Source: Semisulcospira habei
Lineage: Eukaryota > Mollusca > Gastropoda > Semisulcospiridae
DNA length: 64,000 nucleotides
Reading direction: 5' to 3'
Assembly: GCA_036245525.1 (NCBI GenBank)
Contig: BTPG01000002.1
Span: 165,081,439 to 165,145,438, forward strand
Every line of letters starts with the position of its first letter. Position 1 is the first letter of the stretch. Below are positions 10,380-21,733 of this stretch, piece after piece. Under the pieces are notes generated by a model that did not search any database, had not been told where the DNA came from, and worked only from the letters and a program-made list of their open reading frames with translations. The translations under genes were made by a program, and so were the position numbers.

Positions 10380-10485
10380 GGGACAGAGTCGAAAATAATA
10401 GTTCAAGTACGGCGCCCGAATAGCTTGGCACTTCGACTGAGACGCCAGTTAGCGTCTCGAAGAACCAAGCTCATGTGTCGCCATT
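10380..10485. mobile_element. Degenerate family B with a nested palindrome
   Basis: tagttcaagtacggcgcccg aatagcttgg, then cttcgactgagacgc / gcgtctcgaag inside the loop. Confidence 0.5.
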
Positions 10486-10683
10486 TTAGATATTTTATCA
10501 GTAGAGCCTGATTTGCCCACAGACAATCCAGGACGACTGCCTAATTTTATTATTTTTAGGCATTTACTGCCAGTGGACCCAGACTGTGTTTTTGAAATCA
10601 TTGTAATTCAACATCAAAGCTGTCAAAGGTAGAGGATCAATGCCTCTTGCAGTAGGGTGGTGATTAATTTTCCTCGGCAGTAT

Positions 10684-10727
10684 GGGGGGGGGGGGGGGTC
10701 GGGGGGGGGAGGGGGGGGGGGGGGGGT
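10684..10727. repeat. G tract
   Basis: Four G runs of 7 or more; G-quadruplex potential. Confidence 0.9.
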
Positions 10728-10792
10728 CAATATACCGTTTTATTTGGTCTTTGTCTGTAATACTTAGAAACACATGTACTAATAATACATTG

Positions 10793-10992
10793 TTAACCTT
10801 TATCATTCGGAATACACCAGTGTGTGAAATAAGTTTGACTAAAATTGTTCAAGGGTAGTGCCAGAATAGCTTGGCGCCTCTAGGCGCCAAGCTATTCTGG
10901 CACTACCCTTGAACTAAAGCCATTGGTCTATATAGCTTGCATATCGCAGTGTGCAAATTTGAAGCTTTTAGCCTCAGTATGATGTGGGTTAA
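10793..10992. mobile_element. Family B3 element
   Basis: TTAACCTTTATCATTCGG to ATGATGTGGGTTAA; stem ttcaagggtagtgccagaat perfect. Near-identical flanks recur at 30773 and 45904. Confidence 0.85.
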
Positions 10993-11039
10993 TTCAAACT
11001 CAAAGCTGTCAAAGGAACATAGACGCTATAAGTGGTTTC

Positions 11040-11113
11040 AGCAAAAACGGCATAGAGTCTCATAGTGAGCCCGCTCGCAATTGCGGGGTCTTATAAAGAT
11101 CTATACCTTTTTC
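11040..11113. mobile_element. Family A core, degenerate
   Basis: ggcatagagtctcatagtga / ttataaagatctatacct. Confidence 0.5.
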
Positions 11114-11337
11114 ATTCAGTGGGGGTGGTGTTTAATTTGTCTCAGAGGTGAAGGGGTTAAAATATCTTTTTATTGTCCTTTGTGTTTCAGCTGTGTCATA
11201 CTAATAATACTGCGTGCACAAATGAACAATATCTGACCGCGAAACGAGTGCACACTTTTACAACGGAGGCCACGAATTCTGCTCGACTGACAGCGGGAAA
11301 CAATTACTTTACAACAGCAGTCACTGTCAGGGACGTG

Positions 11338-11385
11338 ACCAGTGCGCAAAGGTCATCGGGCGGACGGTCTTTTTGCGCACGTTGG
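11338..11385. repeat. Family E palindrome, internally deleted
   Basis: ccagtgcgcaaaggtcatcg / gtctttttgcgcacgttgg. Confidence 0.65.
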
Positions 11386-11633
11386 GATGCGTGAATAACG
11401 CAGGTCTGCAGCTGTGGATCTAAAAATCTTCGCCGTGCTTGTCATTCAAGGGAAACTACTCTGTAAATCGAATTTGTTCCCAAGATATCGAGCGCGTAGT
11501 GTCCCCTTCTTCATATTTACATTATTCATTTAGTGCCTCTTAAAACAAACTGAAGAGCTTTTTGCAAATGGCAGTAACTGACGCCTCGAAAGTGTTTGAG
11601 TTTTAAAACTTGACGCACCAGTGCTGCACAAAC

Positions 11634-11700
11634 ACACACACACACGCACACTCACACACTACACACACACACACACTACACACTAGTCACACACACACAC

Positions 11701-11753
<53 letters not shown>

Positions 11754-11775
11754 AACACACACACACACACACAGA
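11634..11775. repeat. (CA)n microsatellite
   Basis: CA with scattered CG and AC interruptions. Confidence 0.95.
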
Positions 11776-12014
11776 GTGGGCCGGCCGTGACACACACGTA
11801 CACAACACACAAACACTACGATTTACACAGTGCTGTATATGATAAATCGCCTCCGACACAGACTTCAAACAATGAGCATTTTATTTCAGGTTTCTCGAGA
11901 CAGTTTCACAAAACTGACAAGCCACTTAATAATGCCGCCATTATTTCGGTCATGTCACATACACAACTGGAAAAGAATTCGGCACTGACACTGACTTGTT
12001 ATCTTATAACAAAT

Positions 12015-12084
12015 GTGTGCTGGCTTGTGATTTTAGACCTTAAGGTCGCCAGTCCGTTAGGTCCAAAATCACAGACCAGCACAC
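12015..12084. repeat. Family F palindrome
   Basis: Reference description of family F: gtgtgctggtctgtgatttt ggacc / ggtccaaaatcacagaccag cacac. Confidence 0.8.
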
Positions 12085-12203
12085 GAGAGGCGGCATGAAT
12101 AATTAAAGCACTTCGAAAACTTATACTGGCCATTTTGAACACTGGGATTAAAAACATTCTGTACACCTCGCTGTTTTGCGCAGCTACTGATGCATGTGCA
12201 AAA

Positions 12204-12276
12204 CATGTATGGTCTGTGATTCTGGACCGTACGGTCTGGCGGCCGTATGGTCCAAGAATCACAGCCCGGCGCACAT
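12204..12276. repeat. Family F palindrome
   Basis: Paired change gtgattctggaccgtacgg / ccgtatggtccaagaatcac; 120 bp from the previous copy. Confidence 0.77.
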
Positions 12277-12683
12277 ACACGCATGACTGCCTAGTAAAAT
12301 TGCAAGTTATCACTATCTAAAAGTAAAATGCAATCTTACCATTGAACACAATACGTAGAGAAATAGGACTGGCTTGTTCCCTTACTCTCTTTCAAGACAT
12401 TTTCATTTTCAGTTTTTACTGAATACACTCTCACACGCAAAATATAAGTCACACTGACACTGTGGCCGTACCACAAGCGATGCTGCACGCACACTGACAA
12501 GCACACACCATCCCATCCACCCAGGCACCCACCCACAGTCACACACGCCACGACAACACGGTATACCTGCATATGGCAGCCACTGTTTTCTTAGTGACGA
12601 GAAAACGCGAATGGATGAGTAACAACACATGACTGATGGAATGCTAAAATGACGCAAGATACTGTTCTGCGTTTGTACGTCTT

Positions 12684-12745
12684 CAGGCGACAAGCTAACT
12701 CGACACTACCCTGGAGCTATCACAGCTGATCTGTCACCGACAGTT
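12684..12745. mobile_element. Family B remnant
   Basis: ggcgacaagctaactcgaca ctaccctggagctatcacag, right arm only. Confidence 0.4.
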
Positions 12746-12863
12746 GGCGATGGAATGGGCCCGAATTGTCATCGTCAGTGTTTGGTGCAACTGACCCAAA
12801 TTAATCACAAACAAGTAAACAAGGCAAAGTCCGCACAGGGTTACTGGTGTTACTTTTCACACA

Positions 12864-12943
12864 TTAACTCATTCGAGACGAACTGCATCCGGATACGCGG
12901 CTTAAGCCGCGTATCCGGATGCAGTTTGTCTCGAAAGAGTTAA
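12864..12943. mobile_element. Family C palindrome (80 bp)
   Basis: Arms carry aactgcatccgg / ccggatgcagtt instead of gccgcctccgg / ccggaggcggc. Confidence 0.87.
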
Positions 12944-13156
12944 GCGTGCGGGGGCGACCCAGTGTGTCATTCAACAGACCGAACCAAATAACAGATTTGC
13001 CTGCCCACAAACAGCGATGTGTTAGTAAACTCGTCTTCAGCTTCGGCAAACAGAAAGAATTTAGTTTACACACAACTCCCCGACGCCGAAAATTCGAAAA
13101 TTGGAGCCGCTGTCCCGCCTCTGAAAACAGAGTTTTCAGTGAAAACAAGCAGTTCA

Positions 13157-13290
13157 AGAGACGGATCGACCGTGATGGTTCACGGGTGGTGCCGAATTAG
13201 CTTGGCGCCTGTAATCAACTAATCCGGCACTACCTGTGAACCATCACGGCCAACCCTTCTTTTGCTGTAGTGTACGTCAGGGCTAAATGA
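13157..13290. mobile_element. Family B element, loop shortened
   Basis: Paired change gtgatggttcacgggt / cctgtgaaccatcac in both arms; the inner right part is deleted. Confidence 0.7.
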
Positions 13291-13435
13291 GATGACTGGG
13301 AAAAATTATTGTCAAAGCATACAAGAAAACCGTTGCGGACACGACTACAAACATAAACGACGGTTCAGTCATTACAATGCATGGACACTTGCTTAAGTGC
13401 TGAGAAAAAATGTAACATTATCCGATCCAACTGCT

Positions 13436-13501
13436 GCAAGAGGCATAGACCCTCATGAGGCCCAGAATACGCGGGGGCTCATAAGGACCTGTGCCTCTTG
13501 C
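13436..13501. mobile_element. Family A core
   Basis: gcaagaggcatagaccctca / ataaggacctgtgcctcttg. Confidence 0.72.
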
Positions 13502-14158
13502 TGACATAACTTTGCATACAGCGGTTTCCTTGGGGTTGTTTGGCATTGGATTAACAAAGCTTTTAGTATAAACACAACCTGGCATTATCAGCATGTCCTT
13601 ATTACACAGTTTCAATGCCCATATCAAATCGACAATAGCGCACCATCTTGAAACGACTCTAAAAGCGTCCCTGAATAGATAAATGCTCCAGGGCATTCAA
13701 AAATAACTTGACAAATTCGTGATAATTCACCACATGTTCAGCACTGGCGTAGACAATGACGCAGTTGACTCCCCCCCCCCCCCCCCCCACTCCCCGCGAC
13801 CCCCGGACGGCGTCATTTTATGTCACAAACAGCGTGAACTGTCGTAACATCCAGAATATCATCATAACAGCATTACCACAGCTTGGCGGAAGTGATCCAG
13901 ACCTGCAGATACATGCTGTGAATGTGTGACTGTATATAACAGGGTACAGACACATCAACACTATAAATATTTCACCGTATTCAGGTGAGAAATGAACACA
14001 CAGCACATACAAGTGAAATGGTAACCAGTTTGGGTCCAACAGCGCTGAACAGCTTAGTTGAGGTGATTCCTGCCTCAAGAGTTAACTCGTTTTGCTGCAC
14101 TGAAGTAAAAAAAAAAAAAAAAACCTTAAACCTCTTCACTCCCTGAACACAGTCAAAT

Positions 14159-14200
14159 GCAAGAGGAATATATCTTCATGAGCACCCGCATCTCTATCGC
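14159..14200. mobile_element. Family A remnant (one arm)
   Basis: gcaagaggaatatatcttca tgagcacccgc with no matching right arm. Confidence 0.4.
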
Positions 14201-14282
14201 GGCTGGCACTAAAGGGGTGAACCACTTAGTGGTTTATAATATAATACACATAACTGCCTTTGGTTTACAAGTTACAAGGGTC

Positions 14283-14335
14283 ACTTTAAGTGAGTTTAGT
14301 CCTGCGCCAGCCACCAAGCAAGGAAATGGTCCAAG
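14283..14335. repeat. Family G remnant (one arm)
   Basis: agtgagtttagtcctgcgcc agccaccaagcaagg. Confidence 0.55.
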
Positions 14336-14362
14336 TTTCGTGTTTTGACTTAGTTTGCGGAG

Positions 14363-14480
14363 TTTTAACGCCGAGCAAGCAACTAAGGCCATCTCACGGC
14401 GGGCGCCTGTTTTGGTTGTCATTGCTTCAACACAATCTACTGGCAAGGTCAAGACCGCGAAACAGCCACGTCTTCCACCA
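14363..14480 (-). mobile_element. SINE-like 3' end, reverse orientation
   Basis: Reverse complement reads cccgccgtgagatggcctta, gttgcttgctcggcgttaaa, matching 26090-26160. Confidence 0.45.
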
Positions 14481-14593
14481 ACAACAAAAACAAACAAACA
14501 AAAAGTCACAGAAACAGGACTCAAATCCAAGCATAGTCTTTTTGGTAAATTGACGTAATAATCATGTCGTCAGTTGACGTCATATGACATCAC

Positions 14594-16850
14594 TCAAATG
14601 ACAAATGAAAGTAGTCCTAAAGCAGTAAGTCCGACAGAAATGCACGCTGTCAGAAGAACTGTTGTCCGCCGTGACCTTGGTCCTGACCTCCAAAATGGTC
14701 TGCTGGACCCCATCTGAAAACACAAATCAAAATACACTTTGTAAGTAAGCGATAAGAAAGTATGCATGCGTCAGTCTTGGTGACGCGTCTGTGTTTAAGT
14801 GTATTTTATTTAATTTCATTCTCTGAAATATGAAATAATTACTAATTTTAAAATTCTCTATTTCAGAAATGTAATTGAATTCCATAAACAAAACGTGTTG
14901 AGGACTACGTCCGAACTCGCGGGCAGGCGCATATTTGTGCACGTGCAAAATAAGTCCCGCGACGCAAACCTCGAAGACTTTGCTACCCAGTAAGCAAAAA
15001 GTCCTCGGGCCGACGTCAGCGGCAGTGGGCCCGTGCCCGAGGACCTTTGGCTAAGTGGAATTACATCAATACCGACGACAAAATAGCATACAGCCTATAA
15101 TACTGTTGATATACATGTGCCGACAAGAATAAAAAACATTCTTAACTCATTCAGCCCGACGGCCGTATTTCCCAAATTTTGGAGGCGTCATCTAATGACT
15201 AAACACCAGTTGCAGGAGATGGATCGACCATGATAATGCAAGGGCAGTGGCAGATTAGCTTGGCGCCGACAGGCGTCTAGCTAATCTGGAACTGGCCTTG
15301 AATTATCATGGTCGATCCATCTCCTGCTGTAGTGCGTCAGGGCTGAATGGGTTAAATGAGGAGGTCACAAAGAGTAGCTTGCGCCCTTTCATGTAACGAA
15401 AGACAGTAGGTCGCGTCCCTTTATAGAAAGGACTAAAGGGACCGTCTGCTGGATCGCCCCTACCCGGCACTGCAGCATGCGTCCTCGTCACTGCAAAACC
15501 GTTAACCCTTTGGGTGTCGGTAGCGGTGTTTAGTCGCGATGATTCCTGCAGGAATCATCGCGACTAAAACCGCTACGAACACCCAAAAGGTTTACAGCGG
15601 ACAAGCACCTAAAACTGTGGAGATCAACGAGGCGACTATTTGCGAACACGAGGCAGACAGTATATATCTATATATTTTCCCGTTCCCTTGCGAATGCTGC
15701 TGCTTGAGAATATTATGCCCCTTGCAGACAGAGCTGGCGGGATGAATCCACTGAATGTTTGAAGTCCATGCAATGTTTGACCTACTTCTCGCTTAGGGAT
15801 AAGCTCTGTTCACTAGAGGGAAATTAAACTTGGTCTGAAAACCTTGGCATTAGAGTACCTATAATACTGTGATCTAAAGTCATTCTAGCTCTGCGGACAA
15901 ATTGCAGAACACTACGGTGGGTATAAGCTCAAAAGCAGTCGAATAAATATTGACCACGCCGGACAAAAAGAAAGGACTGGACTGCTGGAGGAAACAATGG
16001 AAACGTTTACATACACTCAACAATTCCGAGCCACACGGATTTGGAAGCTTACTAAGTCAAATAGCTAGACCTCACCCCCTCTCTCTCTCTGCTAAACACT
16101 GTCTTTGATCTCCCGTCCAGCTTAAAATGACCGCAGCAAATGACCCTTTGACTGCCGGAACACGGCAGAGACCAAAAGAGGCGTAGATTGACATGAGTCC
16201 CCGCGACTGCAGGGGCTCATGAGGATCTATGCCTCCTGTGATCTCTGTCGCGTTCCGGCAGTCAAGGTGTCAAAAGGACTTGACTCAGCAAGAGGCATAG
16301 ATCCACATGACCCCCGCAGTCGCGGGGGGGGGGGGGGGGTCATGTGGATCTATACCTCTTGCTGAGTCAAGTCAACTATGTATCCACGTGCCTTGGGCGG
16401 ATGAGGGTGGGTTTTGTTTTTTTTTTTTAACACGGATTTTTTTAGAAACACAATCTGCGACCACTGGCACGGAAGGGGTTAAGTTCACGTATAGAGTCAA
16501 CTGAGAGTGAGACAGACCCGTCTCTGAGAAAGAACTTTAACGGACGTAACAAAGGATCTTCCTGTATTTACCTGAACCAAATCCAGATGCACGTCTTGCG
16601 AGCTGGTGACCCCTCTCTCGTCACTGTTGTCCCCACACCCCAAGGACTGAAGTCTGTCCGTGTGCAGGGACACCGGCCGTACGCTCGCTTCGTCTTCCAC
16701 ACTGGTGATGTCCGCAAACTGCAGATAGCGACCGGGCTTCCAGGCAGGGGGGTCGTAAACGTGGAACGTGTCCGACTCAGAGTCCAGGAGAAGGAGACAG
16801 GAGGCGGAGTCGTTTCGGCTCATTGAGCTTGTTAGATCCATGTTCATCAT
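14594..16850 (-). CDS. Candidate two-exon gene for a 132-residue tail-anchored protein
   Basis: Minus-strand exon 16850-16572 starts with ATG (MMNMDLTSSMSRNDSASCLL), runs 93 codons and ends at donor GTAAAT in phase 0. The next good acceptor (gatttgtgttttcag) opens exon 14713-14594, which in phase 0 reads MGSSRPFWRSGPRSRR then TTVLLTACISVGLTALGL and LSFVI, stop TGA. The joined product would be an acidic, Ser-rich cytosolic region followed by a basic stop and a C-terminal membrane helix. Family not recognised. An alternative frame of the second exon gives a short Gly/Gln-rich end (WGPADHFGGQDQGHGGQQFF, stop). Further exons could exist in between or outside. Confidence 0.42.
14987..15057. repeat. 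Family E palindrome, short
   Basis: aaagtcctcgggccg / cccgaggaccttt. Confidence 0.68.
15142..15355. mobile_element. Family B element
   Basis: TTAACTCATTCAGCCCGACG to GGGCTGAATGGGTTAA, inverse orientation of 10115. Confidence 0.85.
15502..15594. mobile_element. Family D palindrome
   Basis: Reference description of family D: TTAACCCTTTGGGTGTCGGT agcgg, tagtcgcgatgattcctgca centre and complement. The ends resemble those of piggyBac-type transposons. Confidence 0.85.
16146..16271. mobile_element. Family A element with extended stem
   Basis: Outside the usual core the arms continue as tttgactgccggaacacg and cgttccggcagtcaaggt, giving stems of about 60 bp. These outer arms are not shared by other copies. 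Confidence 0.8.
16277..16373. mobile_element. Family A element with extended stem and G-run loop
   Basis: gacttgactcagcaagaggc / gcctcttgctgagtcaagtc with paired variants ccacatga and tcatgtgg. The loop is an 18-base G run. It sits 6 bp from the previous copy. Confidence 0.85.
16572..16850 (-). CDS. Candidate first coding exon, 93 codons
   Basis: Opens with ATG; three Met in the first four residues. Later residues include FHVYDPPAWKPGRYLQFADI. The frame stays open past the donor only through intronic sequence. Upstream on the minus strand (16851-17350) the DNA is free of foldback elements and could hold the 5' untranslated region and promoter. Confidence 0.45.
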
Positions 16851-16859
16851 AATGGTATG

Positions 16860-17740
16860 TCAAGGTAGTTGCTGATGCTAGTTTCTAGGCTGTATGTTGT
16901 CTTCAATGCTGCTTTCTCTATGATGTGACCGGCAGATCAATTTAGGCCTATAAAAAGATGAGTGACAGTTTTTCCCTTGCTATCACATTTGTACTTGAAG
17001 TAAATGAAAGATAACAACAGCTCAATCCACTTCTTAAAGATGGATCTAGTTACTTGGCGTAAACAAGTTTTGAAGGTTAAAAGTCACAGTGAAGGACGAA
17101 AAACAACCAATCACTCGCTGGATTGACTGATTTTTTCAGTGCCCAAAGGCTTTCTCCCGCTAATGTGTTTGTCTCTAAAATGAAGGAATAATCAAACGCA
17201 GAAGACTAGTGTTTTGAAGGAAGTGCGGGGTAAACAGGCCGGCTTGCCCTGTGTAATTTGTTTGTGTGTGGGCACAGTTCAGCTGCGTGCAGTCTCAGTC
17301 TAATCCGCTCACACCCAACTGTCATCAGCAATCAGCCGCCCTGAACTGCAATGCGCAAGGCCGGGAACTTTTTTCTTCGGCAGTTGACAGCTGCTCTGAT
17401 GTGTCCCGCAGGTGATTAGTGTAGCTGCAGTGTTTTTTTTTTTTTTTTTTTTTTTAATTTCCGCTGTTGTTTTGATGGGTGACGCCTGCTACTGTGATGT
17501 CTTTTAATAGGCGACAGTTGGCGGGTGTTGATTTGATGACGTCGTTGTCACTTCAAGGTTGTGATGGCAATAAATAATGGCGGTCTTCTGTGATGTGGGC
17601 AGTCAAGCAGATCTCAGGCAGGTCAGGAAACGCCTCAAGGTGATAGATGACGGTGTAACGATTTGTTAGTCGTCACGCAATAAACTCCGTCTGAAACAGA
17701 GGAAAAGCAAGACTAGGTCACAAGTTGGAACATAAAATGT
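16860..17740. other. Unique-looking DNA upstream of the candidate minus-strand gene
   Basis: No foldback element except a T run at 17430. If the 16850 exon is real this region should contain its 5' untranslated region and promoter; no clear TATA element was seen. Confidence 0.35.
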
Positions 17741-17749
17741 GATATATAC

Positions 17750-17825
17750 CCAACGCGCAAAAGGTCATCGGGCCAATATCAGCCGACGCTGGCCCGCGCA
17801 CGGCTGTGGACGTTTTGTTAATGGG
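17750..17825. repeat. Family E palindrome
   Basis: ccaacgcgcaaaaggtcatc on the left; right arm shortened to gacgttttgttaatggg. Confidence 0.6.
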
Positions 17826-17939
17826 CAGCGTTTTCCTGAGCTATGAAATACGTTATGAGCTATAAAATACGTTCTGTGCGGAGAAGTTGTAGGAGGAAAG
17901 GAGTTCCAAAAGCAAACGTGTGCACTCACACGCGCGCAA

Positions 17940-17967
17940 ATACACACACACGTGTGCACACACGCAC

Positions 17968-18052
<85 letters not shown>

Positions 18053-18160
18053 CACGCTCAGTACACGCACGCACACATGCACGGACGCGCGCACACACAC
18101 AAACAAACACGTTCGCACACACAAGCACGCTCACACATAAACAAATACACGCACGCATAC
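17940..18160. repeat. (CA)n microsatellite
   Basis: Long CA run with CGCA margins, then a C run at 18163. Confidence 0.95.
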
Positions 18161-18669
18161 ATCCCCCCCCCCCCACCCCCTCATAAACACACACATGGAA
18201 AGGTCACTCACAACAAATGCGCACGTAGTTCAGTGAAAAGTGCCACAACAGCAAATTTAGTCAAATACACGTTCATAACATTTTTTATTTTAAAAATAAC
18301 AAAACTGAAAGACTACGTTTCACGCAATTTGGATCAAAAACACGTCTGCACGCAAATGAGCAACAGCTAGAACAGTGCCCCCATTCAGATGAGTAAAAAC
18401 CAACTCCGCACGTGTCAGTCTTTGAAAAACAGGTCTCTGTTCAATTCAACAAATTTCTAGACCTCCTATGGACCAGCAACACAGACACAAATGGGTCCAA
18501 CAAGAGAAAAGTTATCATGACGAGCCGCCGCAGCCTGCAATGGTCACGACGATCAGTATTTCTGACAGCGATGTTTTAACATTCTTTAAAAGGCCCAAAT
18601 GCTGTTAAAACAGGCGGACTCAAACATCAAGTTGAAAAGAATGGCCTGACAGCAAAAAAAATGTCTTCT

Positions 18670-18734
18670 GCAAGAAGCATAGATCCTCTTGATCCCCTGC
18701 ATGGCAGGGGCTCATGAGGATCTATGCCTGTTGC
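18670..18734. mobile_element. Family A core
   Basis: gcaagaagcatagatcctct / tcatgaggatctatgcctg. Confidence 0.72.
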
Positions 18735-18959
18735 TGGCAGTAATTAGTATCAAGAAAATTCTCGAACAAGGTGGCTCGTGGGAGTTTGATTTGGAGCTGT
18801 CGCGAGCAAATTTGAGTGTTGACCGAGGAAACAGGTCTCACCCCGTGTTTAAATGCGTCATTGCACATCACACAGAGGGGGGGGGGGGGGGGGGGGGAAA
18901 CACATTCTCTTTTACGCAACGGTTTGCGCAAGCATTCCACGGAAGTTCAAGGTGAAAAA

Positions 18960-18962
<3 letters not shown>

Positions 18963-19056
<94 letters not shown>
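18963..19056. repeat. (TC)n microsatellite
   Basis: About 47 pure units. Confidence 0.97.
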
Positions 19057-19058
<2 letters not shown>

Positions 19059-19079
19059 GCTCTCTCTGCGTTTAATGTT

Positions 19080-19165
19080 TAGACTAGCAACAGCAAGTTT
19101 GAAAAATGGTGGTAATGCCGGCCAAAACTTTCACCGTTGTTAAATAACGATTCACTGTCATTGTC
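19080..19165 (+). repeat. Microsatellite-linked repeat unit 1
   Basis: gcaacagcaagtttgaaaaa tggtggtaatgccggccaaa actttcaccgttgtt between a (TC)n and a (GT)n tract. Confidence 0.6.
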
Positions 19166-19184
19166 ACACACACACTCTTTCTCT

Positions 19185-19187
<3 letters not shown>

Positions 19188-19252
<65 letters not shown>

Positions 19253-19269
19253 CGTGCGTGCGTGTGTGT

Positions 19270-19310
<41 letters not shown>
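19188..19310. repeat. (GT)n microsatellite
   Basis: GT with a short GTGC block. Confidence 0.96.
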
Positions 19311-19311
<1 letters not shown>

Positions 19312-19339
19312 TTGCTCGTGTGAGTGTGCATAGACCCTT

Positions 19340-19425
19340 GACTGACGACAGCAAGTTTTGTTGTAATTGCCAAAACATCCACTGTTGTCACTAAAGATCC
19401 ATTGTCATGTCACTCTCAGAGTCTC
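19340..19425 (+). repeat. Microsatellite-linked repeat unit 2
   Basis: gacagcaagttttgttgtaa ttgccaaaacatccactgtt gtcac, directly after the (GT)n tract. Confidence 0.58.
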
Positions 19426-19616
19426 TCAGCGTGTGTGTTCGTGTGTGTATGCGTGTATGTGTGCGCGCTTGCTTGTTCATGGAGTGGCTAAAGAATAAAC
19501 TCATACTATCAACACTTACTGATGGTCAGTGTTGGAAACCAACAGGCAAGCCGTTTCGACTGGTTAGTAGTGCAGTTGTACCAATACAAGTGCTTCCGAC
19601 ACTGCCAATGAATAAC

Positions 19617-19713
19617 CAATGCGGCACGCGGTCATTGGGCCGACGTCGGCCGCCATCGGCCCGCGCACGTCCGTGCGTTGGCCAACGTCGGCCAGATGAC
19701 CTCGTGCGCACTG
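19617..19713. repeat. Family E palindrome
   Basis: gcacgcggtcattgggccga / tcggccagatgacctcgtgc. Confidence 0.75.
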
Positions 19714-20070
19714 GGTACGAATCAGACGGTCATAATTACTATCTTTCAAACCATCAAGACTGCCCGCCGCGGAACTAATGGGCGGATCCGCGGGTGTGGC
19801 CGAGCATGTCATGTGACTTCTGTAATTCAAACGCGGTGTCAGGTAGTCTTTGATCGTCTTTGATAGTCCGGCGCGAAGAGTTAACATCCGCAAATTGACG
19901 TCTGGTTACGTCCCGCGGTACAAAAAAAAAAAAAAAAAAAAAAAACCCAACAAAACAAACAAAAAACAACAACAAAAACAACGTGACCACCAGCAACGAG
20001 AAACGCGCTTAATGCTGAACAAAGTCATTAACCCGTTCCTTGTCGGAACACAGCTAACATCATCATAATG

Positions 20071-20134
20071 TAAGAGGCATAGATCTTCATGAGCCCCCGC
20101 GGATGAGGGGCTAATGAAGATCTATGCCTCTTGC
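20071..20134. mobile_element. Family A core
   Basis: aagaggcatagatcttcatg / ctaatgaagatctatgcctc; the cttca/tgaag change is in both arms. Confidence 0.75.
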
Positions 20135-20506
20135 CTACCTCATTCATATCCGTGTGCCTCACGCAGACCAGGTTCATGCTATCTGCCACGATTTCTGAAA
20201 CATCATTATACCTGCAGGTGCAAGCAATGAATGGGTTAAACGATCGATTTGCGCCGACATTTTCCCTGAGGAAATTAGCTTTTCTGACGCAAGTCATCAG
20301 AGGACAAAAGAAGTCAAACACAGTTTGTACATGAAGTGTAAAAGCAATATGTAGTAGAGCAGCATATTTACCATGTTCTAATCTACATAGGTTTTCGTTC
20401 GGAGTGGGCACGAAGAGACGAGAAACTGCTAAACAGTGTTAAGTTTGAACCCTAAGCAATGAAGTTCCCTCGTTCTGAAGATATAAAAGATGGCACTCTC
20501 TGCGAA

Positions 20507-20577
20507 CTTGCAAGACAGCATAGATTCTTATGAGCCATATGCAGCTGTAGGAGCTCATTAACATCTATGCCTCTTAC
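20507..20577. mobile_element. Family A core, degenerate
   Basis: agcatagattcttatgagcc / gctcattaacatctatgcct. Confidence 0.5.
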
Positions 20578-21002
20578 AGACGGAAAAGGGTTTGGTCAAG
20601 AAAGACGATCAGCCATCTCAAGAACTTCGTTCATGACAAATGCCCTTCACAGTGACGTAGATGTTTGGTGAAAGAGCTTGCCTCATTTTCGTTGGCACTG
20701 CAGTGAAGAAAGAACTTGTTTTTCTCCAGCAATGAAAGAAACGCCTATTGTTCCTGTTCAACTGACACGTAACCTTGCGTTCTGGCCCGCCTTAGAAGAA
20801 TGACAAAATTTGTATAATGCACTCTTTCAGCCAAAATCTAGATCAACCACCTGAAAAAACGTGGTGATTACTGCTGTGCAAGTGTACAGCCGGGTCCCTC
20901 AGCCAGAGGAAGTCATCCGGCATGAAGAGTCTGTAGAATGCTGTCCCTTTTATCTCAGAGAAAATTCTGGCGGGCACAGCTTCCCTTACCAGTTCTTGGC
21001 AG

Positions 21003-21056
21003 TTGCAAGAGGCAGAGATCCTCATAAGGGGGCTCATGATTTCTGTCTATCGCAAG
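21003..21056. mobile_element. Family A core, degenerate
   Basis: gttgcaagaggcagagatcc then a shortened right arm ggctcatgatttctgtct. Confidence 0.45.
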
Positions 21057-21195
21057 TATAAGGCATATGCCCTCTTTACGCCAAGAAGGGATTTTTTGCG
21101 GGTTATATTTGCAATTGTATACGTGTCATAGGAGACCTGCCCTAGTCAGTAGGCGCGGTCCGTAGACAGGGCCAAAACAATGAGATTAATAACTG

Positions 21196-21198
<3 letters not shown>

Positions 21199-21284
<86 letters not shown>
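21199..21284. repeat. (CT)n microsatellite
   Basis: Pure run. Confidence 0.97.
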
Positions 21285-21287
<3 letters not shown>

Positions 21288-21363
21288 GGCAAGTTTAAAA
21301 ACTGGTCCTGTTACCAATAACTTCTACCGTTGTAAATTGGAAAATCATAATAAAGGTTCATTG

Positions 21364-21366
<3 letters not shown>
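21285..21366 (+). repeat. Microsatellite-linked repeat unit 3
   Basis: acggcaagtttaaaaactgg tcctgttaccaataacttct accgttgt between two (CT)n tracts. Confidence 0.58.

Positions 21367-21444
<78 letters not shown>
21367..21444. repeat. (CT)n microsatellite
   Basis: Pure run, 83 bp after the previous one. Confidence 0.97.
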
Positions 21445-21452
<8 letters not shown>

Positions 21453-21607
21453 TTGAGTATTGCGATTATGAACATAATACTGTGCAAAAACTATTAATCA
21501 AAGATAGCACGCAAGATGTCGTGACTAATGATCAACTCGTGACATAAACTATCGGTTTCGGTCGGCGCAGCAGAAGGCAGGCGGAAACATGTCATACGCT
21601 AATACTC

Positions 21608-21672
21608 TAATAGTCTGTGACTTTGGGCCTTACGACGTAAAACCGTATCGTCTTAATCACAGACCATCGCAT
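21608..21672. repeat. Family F palindrome, diverged
   Basis: atagtctgtgactttgggcc / cttaatcacagaccatcgc. Confidence 0.6.
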
Positions 21673-21733
21673 ACACAAGTAATTACAGCTTTGATCCTGT
21701 TTGTGAGGTCGCCAGGCCATACAAATCACTACA

